This document shows positions 12,761 to 25,628 of a stretch of DNA of 64,000 nucleotides, in pieces. Under the pieces are notes generated by a model. The model saw nothing but the letters and a program-made list of their open reading frames with translations. It ran no database searches and was not told the origin of the DNA. The DNA comes from Hedera helix (taxonomy: Eukaryota; Streptophyta; Magnoliopsida; Apiales; Araliaceae). Position 1 is the first letter of the stretch, and each line of letters opens with the position of its first letter. The stretch is from positions 10,646,010-10,710,009 of the forward strand of contig OX359285.1 of NCBI GenBank assembly GCA_947179155.2. Reading direction: 5' to 3'. A program made the position numbers and the translations under genes.

Positions 12761-13497
12761 TAAGTTCCGAACATTGTATTTGTGACTTCAATAAATTGCG
12801 TATAAAATATAACATATTTAAAATAAATTATATTTAAACAAATAATTTTTTTATTTTTGTTTAAAATTATAAATTCACTAAATATTTCATAAGCTGATAT
12901 GACGAGTAGAAAGACTAAAAAGGAAAAGTAAAGCATCTTTATACATAAAAGGATTAATACAACCTTTTGTTTAATTACAAATATTAGATCTAAGTAATCT
13001 TCAATTACTTTATTAATTATAAAAAGAAATTGATATTTTCACATGATTTTTTTTTATATTCTTATATGAAAAGTGTCATTATAGATCTATAACGACAGTT
13101 TTGACCATCGCTATAGGTCTATAACAACACTTTATATATAAAAGTATTTAAAAATTCTGTAAAAAAATCATTTGCCATTATAAAAACATTTCTTAAAAAT
13201 GTCAAGAATCGTAATTAGACTTACGACTGCCATCATATTATTATTAGTTGATATATGCATAGAAATTAATTTTGTATTAAGCATGCTGATTAGGCCATTA
13301 GCCGCAAAAACCGGGAAATTTTCACATGCCTTAAACTATGGAGCTCCGACATTATTATACTTCAATCAAAGTAGAATGAATCTTGATTAATTATTATTTG
13401 GCCAGCCACTTTACTGTTAATTAAATTAATTAGTGATAACCTTAATCCTATTCTCTATGCTCTAATGACGTTGTTGGGCAATTCCTTATTTCCTCTT

Positions 13498-13515
13498 CCC
13501 CCCCCCCCCCCCCCC
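13498..13515 (+). repeat. Poly-C run (about 18 C)
   Basis: Uninterrupted C tract. Long homopolymers are often mis-sized in assemblies, so the exact length is unreliable. Confidence 0.9.
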
Positions 13516-15059
13516 GGTCCTTTTCTAAGTGTACCACTTTTCAATTTGGAATTTACAACAAAATTAGTACACTTTTTTAAAGCCTTAGGGTTATGTCATC
13601 CTTTAAAAAGAAAGAACTCATTTGTTTGCAAAATGGAAGGTAGGTAAGATAAGGTAAGGTATTTTAAACTTCTAACAAGATACATTGCGCCTACCGAAAT
13701 TAATACATATCTAAAAGAAATTCCACCGCATTTATGTCAGGGTTGAAGATTAGGAATCCTCCGCACTTGTCGGAGTCAAAACTCATAAATCCTCCGCGTA
13801 TAACGTGTAAAACGTATAATTACCACCGATTATTTGTTGTGAGTGAAACTCAAATTTAAACTTTGAACGAGATAAACAACTCACTTAACACTTAAACCAA
13901 CGGATGGTTAATTTCAAGTAATATCCCTCGGTAGCTCCATAGTCTGTCCATATTACTGCTCAAATAATACTAGCTCCCTTCAATATTTTGAAGTGATGAT
14001 ACACTATATGGAGATTTTTTTTTGAAATATGGATATTAAAATTTAGATCTTGTAATATTTGTATTGTATGGAGACTAAAAGATCACGATAAACCCAAAAT
14101 ATTCTTTAAATCTTTAACCTTAAAAGGTAATTAAATTCTGATTTTGATGCTAAGGCAGTACAAAGCAAGTGTTTAAACTTCAAAAATAAGTTACTTTCCT
14201 AGTATATACAACTGCATATATATGAACTTAACAAATATGAAGGTAATTAAGTGGTTGGTGAAGTCATTATTAGAGTGAAGGCCACTTCATTTTATTTTTC
14301 TTAAAAAAATGTGTATTATTATATTGTAATCTTATATATTCGAGAGAACATGTGCAAGCATGAGAAAAGGAAGCAGAATTACTAGACTAAGAAAATAAAA
14401 AAATAAATGGTAGAAAAAATTCTAAATTTATTTTTAGTACTCCCACAAAATTATATGAAGTAATGCTTTTTTTTGTTTGTTATATTAGTGAGTCCCAATA
14501 AACAATATACTCATTTTTCACTTTATGTATTTATTATTATCTTCTTAAGAATAATAAAAAAAAGAGAATGATGGATGAGTCATTCCTTCAATATTAATAT
14601 ATTTATAGTGTTTACAATATTTGTAGTAATATATCGTTTAGTGCGTTTAAATTTTTAAATATATTATACTATTTTAATGTGTTATATTTGACTCATAAAT
14701 ATTATATTTGTTAATTAAACAAAATTATATTTAATAATAAATTATTGTTATAAAAAATATAATTTTTAAATACGTATAAACTTTTAAAACGCTCCTAACT
14801 TCGTATAACACAAAGATCGACACAGCAACCTAGCCATGTCCATATGATGCACGAATGCATGGGATGGGGAGGTTAATAGAAGGAGCTGGAAACAGCCCCC
14901 AACCATGTGAAAATTTGCAGCTTTTGTCGGGCCAACTACCTCCTTAGTACGACCGCTCTGTGGGGTTTCTACACACTCACATACTACAATCGAATCGGGT
15001 GGCTAGCTCCTAGCTAGCTCATAGCCATGACTCATTCACCGACTTTTTTATTAGATTTA

Positions 15060-15250
15060 TATATTATTACTATTCCATCCATAAATATAAATACGGACAA
15101 CTATACATATATTATATTTAAATATAATATTTATTTTAATTGTTAAAAAATAAAATTTAACACAATTATTTTTGTTAAATTATAATTTTTAATAATTAAA
15201 AATAATATTATATTTAATAATTATATCCGATTATATTATACTTAGACTTA
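15060..15250. mobile_element. AT-rich palindromic MITE, copy 1
   Basis: The sequence folds back on itself. The left arm has the motif TATTTTAATTGTTAAAAAAT and the right arm carries a diverged reverse complement. The same motif recurs at 15860-16010 and 53810-53970, so this is a dispersed family. There is no coding capacity. Confidence 0.5.
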
Positions 15251-15859
15251 TTTTATAAATACTTGTATATATATTAATATGAATCCTGAGGATTCTGATT
15301 CCAGCCTTTGTTGGCCACTGCCTCGCCCTATGTTATGACTTCTGAGTCATTACCAGTACGGACTACGGACTATTACTGACTTGGGTGGATTTTGATAAAA
15401 TTAAATAATTAAAATATAAATAATTAATATATTTTAATAAATTAAATTATTTAAATAAAATAATATTTGAATTAGATAATTAAAAAGTAAATTGTCTCTT
15501 AATAACACTATTTTATTATTTTAAAAGAAATTTTTTATTTAAAAATTTTAAATATTTAATGTAATAAAAATAAGTGAATAATATTATTAAATGTATTTAT
15601 ATAAAAAAAATTATCAAATTTTTTTTATTAAAAAACAATTTTTAATAATTTAAATTTAATTTTATATCTATCAATTAAAAAATAAATTTAAGAGGCGTAA
15701 CAAACACAACCTTACTTTTATCATACACCGCCACCACTTATTTCACTAGCTACTACTTCAATGCATCAATGTAGCATTACTTTGTAATCTCATTTATGTA
15801 CACTGTCTTCACAAATATTCCTGCACTATCTGAATTCAAAGCCCTTCGATATTATTTTT

Positions 15860-16010
15860 TGAACAATATTACATACATAATAACTAAATATGATATTAAA
15901 TATTATATTTATTTTTATTATTAAAAAATAAAATTTTACATTAAATCCTATTTTTTAAAAATTAAAATTATATTTTATTATTATATTTGTAAATTTATTC
16001 TTATATTTTT
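15860..16010. mobile_element. AT-rich palindromic MITE, copy 2
   Basis: Second copy of the AT-rich palindrome, recognised by ATTATATTTATTTTTATTAT and an adjacent AAAAAATAAAA tract mirrored on the other arm. It is diverged from copy 1 and the boundaries are approximate. Confidence 0.45.
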
Positions 16011-16365
16011 TCTGGTTACTTATGTTTAGGGGACCCTTTCTGAACCCGACATTAATCACACTTGTACACGCAATATTCTCAGAAACTCCATATTCATTCT
16101 GTAATTTATTGGACACCTGAAAAGTTTAAAGATTCAGTTATAATAAAATTGTCATATTATATACTATAGTAAATTTATGTAATTTTTTTATTATATTAGT
16201 TATAGTAAATTTTGTATGGGTGATGGTTCACAAATATTGCGTAAAAATTAAAATATAATATTTGGTATAACGTCAAATGCAATAAAAAGTTAAGAGTAAT
16301 ATGTGGTATAGCAATTTTATTCTAATTATATTCGAACTTCGAAGCACAACTAAATAAGCTGAGTT

Positions 16366-17107
16366 TGTTGGAGCTATAGTGTATTTCTAAAAACAAAAAC
16401 AAAATTGGGTTAGTCCCACATTGAATAGTTAGGAAACATTTTCTTTCCTTATAAGTCTTTTCCCTCTTGTGGATTATTGAATGAGGCTAGACCCAAAGGA
16501 GAGCTCGCGCGCTCAAGGGGTTTGGCTAAGGACGAAGGGCATTTGGGAAAACTGATCCGGAAACCATTTAACCGGGTGCGCGTCACGTGTTACTCGCGCA
16601 CAGGGGGGGTGCAAATCCGCCAAAAATTAAGCCTTGCATGCACAGTCAGTTAGCCCTTTGTTTTGCACATTTTCAATCTGCTTCAATTTATCAAAACCGT
16701 GTTGCTCATTTAGGGGCAATCAATCAACAAACAACCGTTGGCTCAATTAAGGGGCGTACATCATGTGCGTAATAACAGGAGGACTGATTGCTTTTTCTTG
16801 TATAAAAAACCTACTCTCAGTTCTTTGAATTACACGAGAAATTACCAATCTTTTTGAGCTCGAGCAATAGGGTCGACATTGTGTTTGTGTTCGTTTTTCT
16901 TCTGTGCAGGGAAAGACGAAACAGAAATCTTCTGGGCTGTTTTATCCTAGGGACGGCGTGGTGTTTTACGAACTGCTTGCGCAATCTGGGCAGAGCCGCG
17001 AAACGTCTTAAAGAGAGCGACCTAGTCCGCGACTCAACCCAGACTCATACATTCGGTAATCTGTTATTGTCATAACAGAGGCGAGGTAACTTGTTACTGT
17101 TTCAACA
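16366..17107 (+). mobile_element. Copia-type solo LTR with GAGTT target duplication
   Basis: The 742-bp stretch begins TGTTGGAG and ends TTTCAACA (TGTTG...CAACA), with GAGTT directly on both sides (16361-16365 and 17108-17112), so it is an intact solo LTR. A TATA-like TGTATAAAAAACC near 16800 marks the likely promoter, with R starting shortly after. It is clearly more GC-rich than its surroundings. No internal domain remains, implying LTR-LTR recombination. Confidence 0.85.
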
Positions 17108-17556
17108 GAGTTCACTATAAAAAAAAATTTAGTTTTTGTGATGGCTCAAATCTATCGCATAAATTTAAAAAATTAGCACATAAAGTTTTTGTGATAACTT
17201 TTATCGTCTCATGGAGCCCGTCTTGTACATATACCCATTATGAAAGTCTTTCATGATGGTTATGACAATTATGTACATGTAAAATATTTTTATAATAATT
17301 AATATAATAATATTAGCATGTGACTCTTTAGTGATGGTTAATATATGCAATCACATTGATTAGCACATAATCTCTTATAATTGTCAAAGTCGTCACAACA
17401 AATATAAAAACTTTCAGAATCAAAGATAAGAACATGAATATTTTTTTACTGATAACTTATTCCACTATATTAAATGATACTTGTAGGATTCGAACTTTTC
17501 CCCCTTTTGCAAACTAAACAAGCAGTAATACCGGTACTACATCAAATGTCATATCA

Positions 17557-17650
17557 TGATTATAATTTTAAACAAAAATATAAAAAGTGATTATAATTTT
17601 AAACAAAAATATAAAAAGTGATTATAATTTTAAACAAAAATATAAAAAGA
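17557..17650 (+). repeat. 30-bp tandem repeat inside the CACTA element, three copies
   Basis: Unit GATTATAATTTTAAACAAAA plus about 10 bp, repeated three times almost perfectly. A further single copy lies at about 18345-18372, to the right of the nested hAT element, as part of a larger internal duplication. Confidence 0.85.
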
Positions 17651-17814
17651 AACGCATGTGAGTTAAATTCATAAAAAATATAGGACTTTTAGAATCAAAG
17701 ATAAGAACATGAATATTTTTTATAGACAACTTATTCTGCTATATTAACTATATTAAATGATACTCGTAGAATTAGAACTCCCCTTTTGCAAACTAAACAA
17801 GCAGTGATATCAGT

Positions 17815-18314
17815 TAGGGGTGTTCATTTCAACCGATTTTTTCGATTTTTTATCGAATCAGTTCAAACCGGTATCGGTTCTTTTTGGTATCGATTTTTTC
17901 AATTCAGTATTTTCTATTTTTTTACAATTTTCGGTACCAGTAATGATATAGAAATTTTTAAATTCGGTATACCGAAAAAACTAAATTAAATAGCATAATA
18001 ATAAATTTACATTAATTATTATAATATATATAATAAGTATATATATTATAATAATAATATATAATTAATAATAATTATATATTATTATAATTTATAAATA
18101 AATTAATATATAATTATTATTTATAAATTATAATTATATATATTACTAATCGGTATAACCGAAAAACCATACTGAAAAAATCGTACCGAATTTGTATCGA
18201 ATCGGTACCGAAACTAGTAATTTGGTACCGGTTCTTATTTTTGCGGTATTTTGGGTTTGGTACAGTTATAATTTTTTAGATACCTATTCGGTAATTTACC
18301 GATGAATACCCCTA
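17815..18314. mobile_element. 500-bp hAT-like MITE nested in the CACTA element
   Basis: The ends are TAGGGGTGTTCAT and, reversed, TAGGGGTATTCATCGG. They are flanked by 8-bp near-duplicates ATATCAGT (17807-17814) and ATACCAGT (18315-18322), the hAT pattern. The related uninserted copy of the host repeat near 17521-17550 shows the joined target, which supports the borders. The body has GGTACCG-type motifs repeated in both orientations and no coding frame. Confidence 0.8.
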
Positions 18315-18487
18315 ATACCAGTATACATCAAAGGTCAGTTCGTGATTATAATTTTAAACAAAAATATAAAAAGAAACACATGTGAATTGACTTACTAAAT
18401 AAAATTAGTCCCGCATAAAATTTTGTGAGTGCAATGGCAGTTACAAATACTCTATAATGATAGTAAAATTAGTCATAACCGGGAGTT

Positions 18488-18489
<2 letters not shown>

Positions 18490-18548
<59 letters not shown>
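18490..18548. repeat. (TA)n microsatellite
   Basis: About 29 uninterrupted TA units inside the CACTA element. Confidence 0.95.
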
Positions 18549-18552
<4 letters not shown>

Positions 18553-18965
18553 TTATGATGGCTTAAAAGTTCTATCACAAAGTACCTATATTTGTGATTG
18601 CAAATAAAAGTCGTCGTAAAAATTTATCTTTTTTAATGACTGTCACAAAATATTGTTTTCTTTATTCTTTTCATTAGAATATTAGTCATAGGTTAAATAC
18701 AATCACAAAAAGGATATATCTATAAGTGATGGCTCAGTCTGTCAAAAAAATAAAAATTATTTTGCATGAAAAATTTGGTGATTGACATGACCATCACAAT
18801 TATATTACATTGTTGGCAAAATTAGTTATCACTAAGAGCCATTATTATATACACCATTATTTTGTAATTGCTCAAGAGGTCCATCACACATTATTATCTT
18901 TTGTGATTGTTTTTAATTGCCGTTAAAAAACTTCATCACATATTCTTACTTTTTTAGTAGTGGTT

Positions 18966-19510
18966 TACGACTAGATAAGTTGTGTTCGCACTCAAAATAC
19001 TTGATTGTAAAAAGCAAACAATAGTTTTGAGTGCTTTTAGTTTTCAAAAATTAAATTTAACAAAAAAAAGAAATCAAATGTGCATGCATCGGATACTTAG
19101 TTATTATTAGTGAGAGGCAAGACCTCTAAATTTACAGCTTTTCTTAATAGTTTCATGCTCTTTCACTCGAACTCGAACCCCACTATGAAATATTCCTTAT
19201 CCATTTTTAGAGATGGCTTAAATATATTTTTACACAAATTTAAAATGTCAACGTTCTTTTACTAACCCTTACAAAATAAAAACTGCAATAAATATTTGAG
19301 TATTTTTTTTTTTTTACTTTTAGGATTCTTTTCCGAATGGATGTATAAAATTTGCAACATATTAATGCATGCAAGTATTATTATTTACCGGGAGACTTGA
19401 ATGTGTGGAGAGAGAAAATAAGAAATTACATGGATTAATTGGTGCTTATAGAAACTAAAGATGATGTGGTCAAACCGGTGGTTGGGCTGCATGCATGTTG
19501 ACTAGCTATA
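18966..19510. other. Unassigned intergenic DNA
   Basis: I recognise nothing coding or repetitive. Together with 28789-28835 and the DNA after 31845 it forms the older locus into which the nest to the right was inserted. Confidence 0.4.
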
Positions 19511-20258
19511 CTTTTAGTTATGAGTGAGCAAAAAATTAAAATTGACCTAAAAATCGCATAAAAAATCGATCAAATTGTACCAATAAAATAGTACTAACGA
19601 TTCTGACGTATATGACGGTTTTAAGAGGGTTAAAAAATCCCATTTGAGATTTGATTTCGGTTTCTGCAGTCCACCGCACAGTAGAAATCGCATTGCACCA
19701 ATAATTGCCAAAACGACTTCATTTTGCTTTGTTTTTATTTTTATTAATTACATGGTGTTTATTATACTTTTATTATGTTTTTTTGTTAGCATAACATTAA
19801 ATTTATAGTTGTCTCTCGTATGACTATTAATTATATTTTTAAAAAATTTTAATTGTGAATTTTACTTAACTAAATAAGTTTTTATTATTTGATTGTCAGT
19901 GAGATTTTTATAATTATAGACTTTCATTATAATGTGGATGAAGATGAATAAATTCAATAGTGATGGTCTTCTTGTATAAGCAATACACTATTCTACTTTT
20001 AAGTTATAAACAACTATTCGTCATAGTCTTACTTCTTCTTAAGTAACTATTGTAATATCTTCTATACACATTTGTCTGTACTTAAAAATTAGGCAATTTT
20101 TCTAGTCCTAATTTTTTGTATATATTCAATTGATTTTGAAACCAAAATCGCACTGCACCAAATGAAATCGTACTGCACCAATCACAAGTAATTTTATGTG
20201 CAGTTTTGGATTTGACAAACCACACCTAAGCAGTTTCATGTGCAGTTTAGGTTCCAAA

Positions 20259-22727
20259 TGTAAGGCCCCAAATTTTATGAAATACAAAATTTAAATTTTC
20301 TTCATATATATTTTTCTTAAATAGTAAGCGGTTAAATTGACAAAAGTAAAAGTTAAGGATGTTATGTGTAAAATTTTATTATGTTGGATAATATTCATTT
20401 TGTCGGGGAATATTCGATTAGTACGACGGCGCCGAAATCACCAATCATTAGTAGACCCCATAACAAAATATTGTCGGGTACAGAAAACGACAGAAGTAAT
20501 CTTTTTAAATAAAAATAGTCAACGGTGCTATTATTTTTAACTGTTAAAATACTGGTGATAAAAGAATAATAGTATACAGTATTTTAGGTTATTTTACTGT
20601 AACACACGGTATTCTACAGTAGCACACAATATTACATAGTATCACATGGTATTGCACAATGTTATTTTTAACTGTTAAAATACTGGTGATAAAAGAATAA
20701 TAGTATACAGTATTTTAGGTTATTTTACTGTAACACACGGTATTCTACAGTAGCACACAATATTACATAGTATCACATGGTATTGCACAATGTTCATATT
20801 ATTGATCTGATAAAGTGGCTATTGCATAGTATTCATCAATAATTGTTGATACAAAGTATTTTTGCATTATTGATTCAATAATTGTCATTACATTGTATTT
20901 TATATCATTAAGCCAATAATTGCTATTACACTATATTTTAAAATTATTGAACCGAATAATTGTCACAGTAGCAAATACACAGTAATTTATATTATTAAAT
21001 TAATAATTATCAGTAATGTATTTCTTACACTATTGTTATCACCATTATAACATTACCTTAATTATTGTATTATTAGTGAATATTTTGATTATTATATATG
21101 AATAGTAAGGAAACATGCGGGCCCTCTTTGGGGGCTACATGAGAAATGAAAATGAAATTTTGCTGAAAGAAAATTTGCTGGAAAAAAGCAGCAAAGTTGC
21201 TGCTGCCAATGCTGAATTTTTAGGCTGGTGTGCAGCACGCCAACTGATTACTTATCGCACACAATGCACCCCATTTTCTTATAAATATGTTGCTCAATTG
21301 AATAGAAAAATTATACTTAAAACATAAATTTTTTCTGCAAGTATTTTGTGAGTATTTCTCTAAGAATAATAAGGTTATCTTGAGTGTTAGTAAATCAAAA
21401 AGAGTGCAGGAATTTCTCAAGTAAGTATTTTATTTAAAGAGTAGTAATTGCACAAATACATATTTCACACGGTATTCACAAATCTTCTTTTAGAAGACTC
21501 TTCTTTGAGAAGATTTATTTTAAAATATTATTTCAAAAACTACTTTTAAAGTTGTTATATTTTATTACACTACAAAAATTTATATTGTATAAATACTTTT
21601 GATAATTCATAATATACGAATTATCATACACCATGAAATTTATATGTGGTAATTACTAATTATATTATAAATATATAGGTTGATCCGCTACATTTAAAGC
21701 AGTCTTTTTTTACGTGTTAAGGTAAGGAATATCATTTTCTTTCATACTCTTAAACTTACTATCGTAAGTATTTTTTGGTAAAATTTTTGAAATGATTAAT
21801 AATTTGTGTTTCATTTAATATCATTTCAATTGTACCTTCCTAATTACTTGAACCTTTCTATTGAACTTCAACCATTATTTTTGAACTATGAATCTTGAAT
21901 ATCATTCTTGAATTTAAGTCTATATCATGCTGACAATTTGGACATTATTTAAATCTGCACAAAATAAAATTGTAAACTTTTGCTATATATTGTTTATCCT
22001 ATTATTCTCTTTCTTCTGTCCATTATTGATATCACTGTTATTTCTACTAATCATCAAGAATCAAGTTGTTGTGGATATCTATGGCCTGGGGCACAGATGA
22101 TAGAATAAATGTAATATAATGGTGATGTGTCTTTTAGGGTACGAGACAAAAGTTCTCTTTGACCTGGGGCAAAGAAGAACTGTTGTTTGACATGGTCATG
22201 ACCAGTGGTGTTTCAGATGATAAAAGGTTAATGGTGATTTTTATGAAAAAGAGAAGCCAGTAGATATCATGATCTACATAATTTTTCTAATGGTTGTTGT
22301 TCTGTTGCAGTTGTTAATCTGAACTTTATTTAAGAACTTAACTACATTTGTTGAATTAAAATTGTTGTTTATATTATTCTATCAAAAACTCAACTGTTGA
22401 AGGTTAGAGATAATTTATTCGTCATTATCTTTGTCATGATATTCTTTACTGGGCTATTTAAGCTCACCTTTTTCTTTTTGTTCAGTTGTTCAGGAAATGA
22501 GAATGTAGCCGAGACTAGCGGAAAAAAGAGGGGAATAGAGTGATTGTCCGAGATAGTTGTTATAGTAGTCTTCACCATATTGTAAAATAGTGTGACAATA
22601 ATAGTGAAAACTTAGTTGTGTATTATTGAGCATTGTATTATTGTACGTTGTACTATATCGTAATAGTTGTTTTGTATTTTGACGACTCAAGTTTGGGCTG
22701 TGTGGGCCTAAATTTGGGGTCATCACA
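20259..22727 (+). mobile_element. Solo LTR, gypsy-type family 1, copy A
   Basis: It begins TGTAAGGCCCCAAATTTTATG and ends GGGGTCATCACA, 2,469 bp. The flanks CCAAA (left) and TCAAA (right) are a target duplication with one transition. TATA-like CTTATAAATATG lies near 21280 in plus orientation. A 131-bp unit is duplicated in tandem in U3. No gag-pol remains. The TGTAA...CCCC / GGGG...CACA termini are of the Ty3/gypsy kind, but with no internal domain the lineage is inferred only from the ends. Confidence 0.8.
20531..20792 (+). repeat. 131-bp tandem duplication in LTR copy A
   Basis: Two virtually identical direct copies starting at 20531 and 20662 (TTATTTTTAACTGTTAAAAT start). They contain the family's repeated short motif around CACACGGTATT. 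Confidence 0.9.
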
Positions 22728-24412
22728 TCAAACCGCTATAAGACCCCGAATTTTATGAAATATAAAATTTAATTTTTCTTCATATATATATTTTTCATGA
22801 AACAGTAAGTGGTTAAATTGACGAAATTGAAAGTTAAGGATGTTATGTGCAAATTTTATTTTGTCGGACAATATTCGTTTTGTTGGAGAATATTCGTTTT
22901 GTCGGGGAATATTCGGGCCGTACGACGGCGCCGAAATAACTAATTATTGGTGGACCCCACAACGGAATATTTGTCGGATATAGAAAACGACATAAGTAAC
23001 ATTTTTAAATAAAAATAGTCAACGGTGTTAACTGTTAAAATACCGGTGATAAAAGAATAGTAGCATACGGTAATTTATGGTATTTTACTATAGCACGCGG
23101 TAATCTATAGTAGCACACGGTATTGCACAGTATCTCATATTATTGGCCTGATAATTGACACCGTAACTGTTGCACATCATTTCATCAATAATTGTCACTA
23201 GATAATATTTTATATTATCAATTCAATAATTGTTGTTACACAGTATTTTGCATTATTGATTTAATAATTGTCATTACACTGTATTTCATATCATTGACTC
23301 AATAATTGTTGGTGCACTATAGTTTAAAATTATTGAACCTAATAATTGTCACAGTAGCAAACACACACTGTAAATTATATTATTAAATTAATAATGATCT
23401 GTAACATGTTTATTACATTATTGTTGAATTATTGTTGTAGCATTATTTTATTTTGGACCCACAAGAAGAATAAATAAATAAAAAAAAAAAAATAATTAAT
23501 TTTACTATTTGAAATAGTAATGTGAATAGTAACGTGAATAGTAACACGTGGGGCCTCTGTGGGACCCACCTGTGAAAATTGAAACTTAAATTGGTTGCTG
23601 AAAACGTGTGGCGGCTGCTGCTGCGCAGCCTGTTGAATTTTCAGCACTGGCGTGCAGCACGCCACCCACCTACCGCGCATAGTAACTTCTTTTCTCCTAT
23701 AAATAGTTTACTCAGCTTAATAGAAAAATTACACCTAAAACATAAAATTTTTCTATAAGAATTTTATGAGTTTTCTCTGAGAATAGTAAGCCTATTTTGA
23801 GAGTTTGAAAGCCAAAAGAAGTGCAGAAAATTTTCAAGTAAGTCTTTTATAAAAGAGTAGTAATTTTATAAATTCCTATTTTTCACGGTATTCACAAATC
23901 TTCCTTTAGAAGACTCTTCTTTGAGAAGATTCATTTTTAAAAGCTTTATTTGGAAGATTTATTTTGAAATATTACTTTAAAAACTATTTTAAAGTTGTTA
24001 TATTATACTACAAAAATTATGTTAAATATATATAATTTTGATAGTTCATAATATATGAATTATCATACGCCTTGAAATTTATATGTGGTAATTACTAATT
24101 TTATTAAAAATATATATAGGTTGATCAACCTCATTTAAATCAATATTCAGTCACGTGTTAAGGTAATGAATACTATTCATTTCAAACTCTTAAATTTACT
24201 GTGGTAAGGAATGTCATTCTTACTTGTAAGGAATATCATCTTCTTTCATATTCTATTATTTAAACTTACTTAAGTAAGGGGTATCTTTCTTTTCATCATC
24301 ATAAATGGATATTATTTTCTTTCTTACTAGAAGGGATTATCATTATTTGATTCTCGGAAATAATATTGTTTCTTTCTTGTGCCATTTATTTCCATGTATT
24401 AAATTGTGGGAA

Positions 24413-24600
24413 TAACCTTACGGCGCGGATTACCGCCTGTTGGTGAATAACCTTTCGTATTCATTCCTTATTAATATCTGAGAATAACCTTACGGCGCGG
24501 ATTACCGCCTGTTTGGTGAATAACTTTTCGTATTCAAATTTTATTAAATTGTGGGAATAACCTTACTGCGCGGACTACCGCCTGTTGGTGAATAACCCTT
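24413..24600 (+). repeat. Tandem repeat (about 65 bp, three copies) in LTR copy B
   Basis: Three direct copies built around GGCGCGGATTACCGCCTG and GAATAACCTT. The inverted copy D has four of them (29790-30060), so the number varies within the family. Confidence 0.85.
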
Positions 24601-25628
24601 TTTATCTGTCTCTTGTGGAAATAATTTGTCTACACGAATTATCACATAACACTTTTAATCCATATTCGCTTGTAATATCATTTTCTTTCATATTCGTAAG
24701 TGATATTATTTTCCTTTATACTCATAAGGGATACCATCTTTTTCATCTTCCATTATTCAAACTTACTATGGTAAGGGAAATTAATTTCCTTCACCTTTTG
24801 TTAATCAAACCTGCTACGGTAAGGGATATTATTTTCTTTCATACACCTAAATCGAAACTTATTATGGAACTATTGCTTCTATAATTCCTGAAAATATTAT
24901 ATGTTCCATAATAGTTGAACTTCATTATTTCAACTGAACCTTCCTATTTTCTGAACCTTTCTATTGAACTATAATCGTTATTCTGAACTGTGGATCTTGA
25001 ATATCATTTTTAAATTTCACTCCATATCATGTTGGCAATTTGGACATTGTTTGAATCTGCACAAAGTAAATTTCTGATACTTATTGTTTATCCTGTTCTT
25101 CTGTTCATCATTTGTATCACTGTTATTTGTATTAATCATCAAGAATCAAGCTGTTGTGAATATCTGTGGCCGGGGGCACAGATGTGATATAATTGTTGAA
25201 CAGATGATAGGTTAAAGGCGATATACTAGGTTAAAGGCGATACATCTGTTCGGTGTCTTTTATGGCACGTGGTGAATGTTCTCTTTGGCCCGTAGTGCAA
25301 AGATGAGCTGTTGATTGGTATGATTATGACCAAAGGCTGAATCTGGTGTAATCATGACCGTTGGTGTTATATTGAATGTCTTTGGCCCGTAGTGCAAAGA
25401 TGAACTGTTGATCTGCATGATTATGACCAGGAACTGTGAAGTTGTATTATCTTGACTAATGGTATTTCAGATTATAAAAGTTGATGATATTTTTACAAAA
25501 AAGAGAAGCGAGTGGACATTATAGTCTGCATTATTCTTCTAATAGATTGCTCATTCCGCTGCTATTATTGATCTGAACATTGTTCAAGAATTTAACTGCA
25601 GTTTTTGATATAAACCTTGTAGTCTATT

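Larger units (their letters stand above)
12764..16360. other. AT-rich intergenic DNA with small AT-palindrome elements
   Basis: I see no gene. It contains a run of about 18 C at 13498-13515 and two copies of an AT-rich palindromic element (15060-15250 and 15860-16010, separate entries). Around 14815-15030 the sequence is less AT-rich and looks single-copy, but I recognise no exon or promoter. The 15380-15710 stretch is extremely AT-rich and ends in GGCGTAACAAACACAACC, which resembles a MITE terminus. Confidence 0.4.
17113..18962 (+). mobile_element. Non-autonomous CACTA element, 1.85 kb
   Basis: It starts CACTATAAAAAAAAA and ends TTTTTTAGTAGTG, with GTT on both sides (17110-17112 and 18963-18965), matching the 3-bp duplication of CACTA elements. 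Both subterminal zones hold many diverged copies of a TTTGTGATGGCT-like motif and its complement, as expected of CACTA transposase-binding repeats. Internally there is a 30-bp tandem repeat (x3, about 17557-17650), a duplicated block of about 270 bp, a (TA)n tract and a nested hAT element. No transposase is present. Confidence 0.85.

Noticed and set aside
13080..13160. ATAGATCTATAACGACAG / CTATAGGTCTATAACAAC pair as a MITE
   Set aside because: The pair is short, direct rather than inverted, and no borders or duplication could be found.
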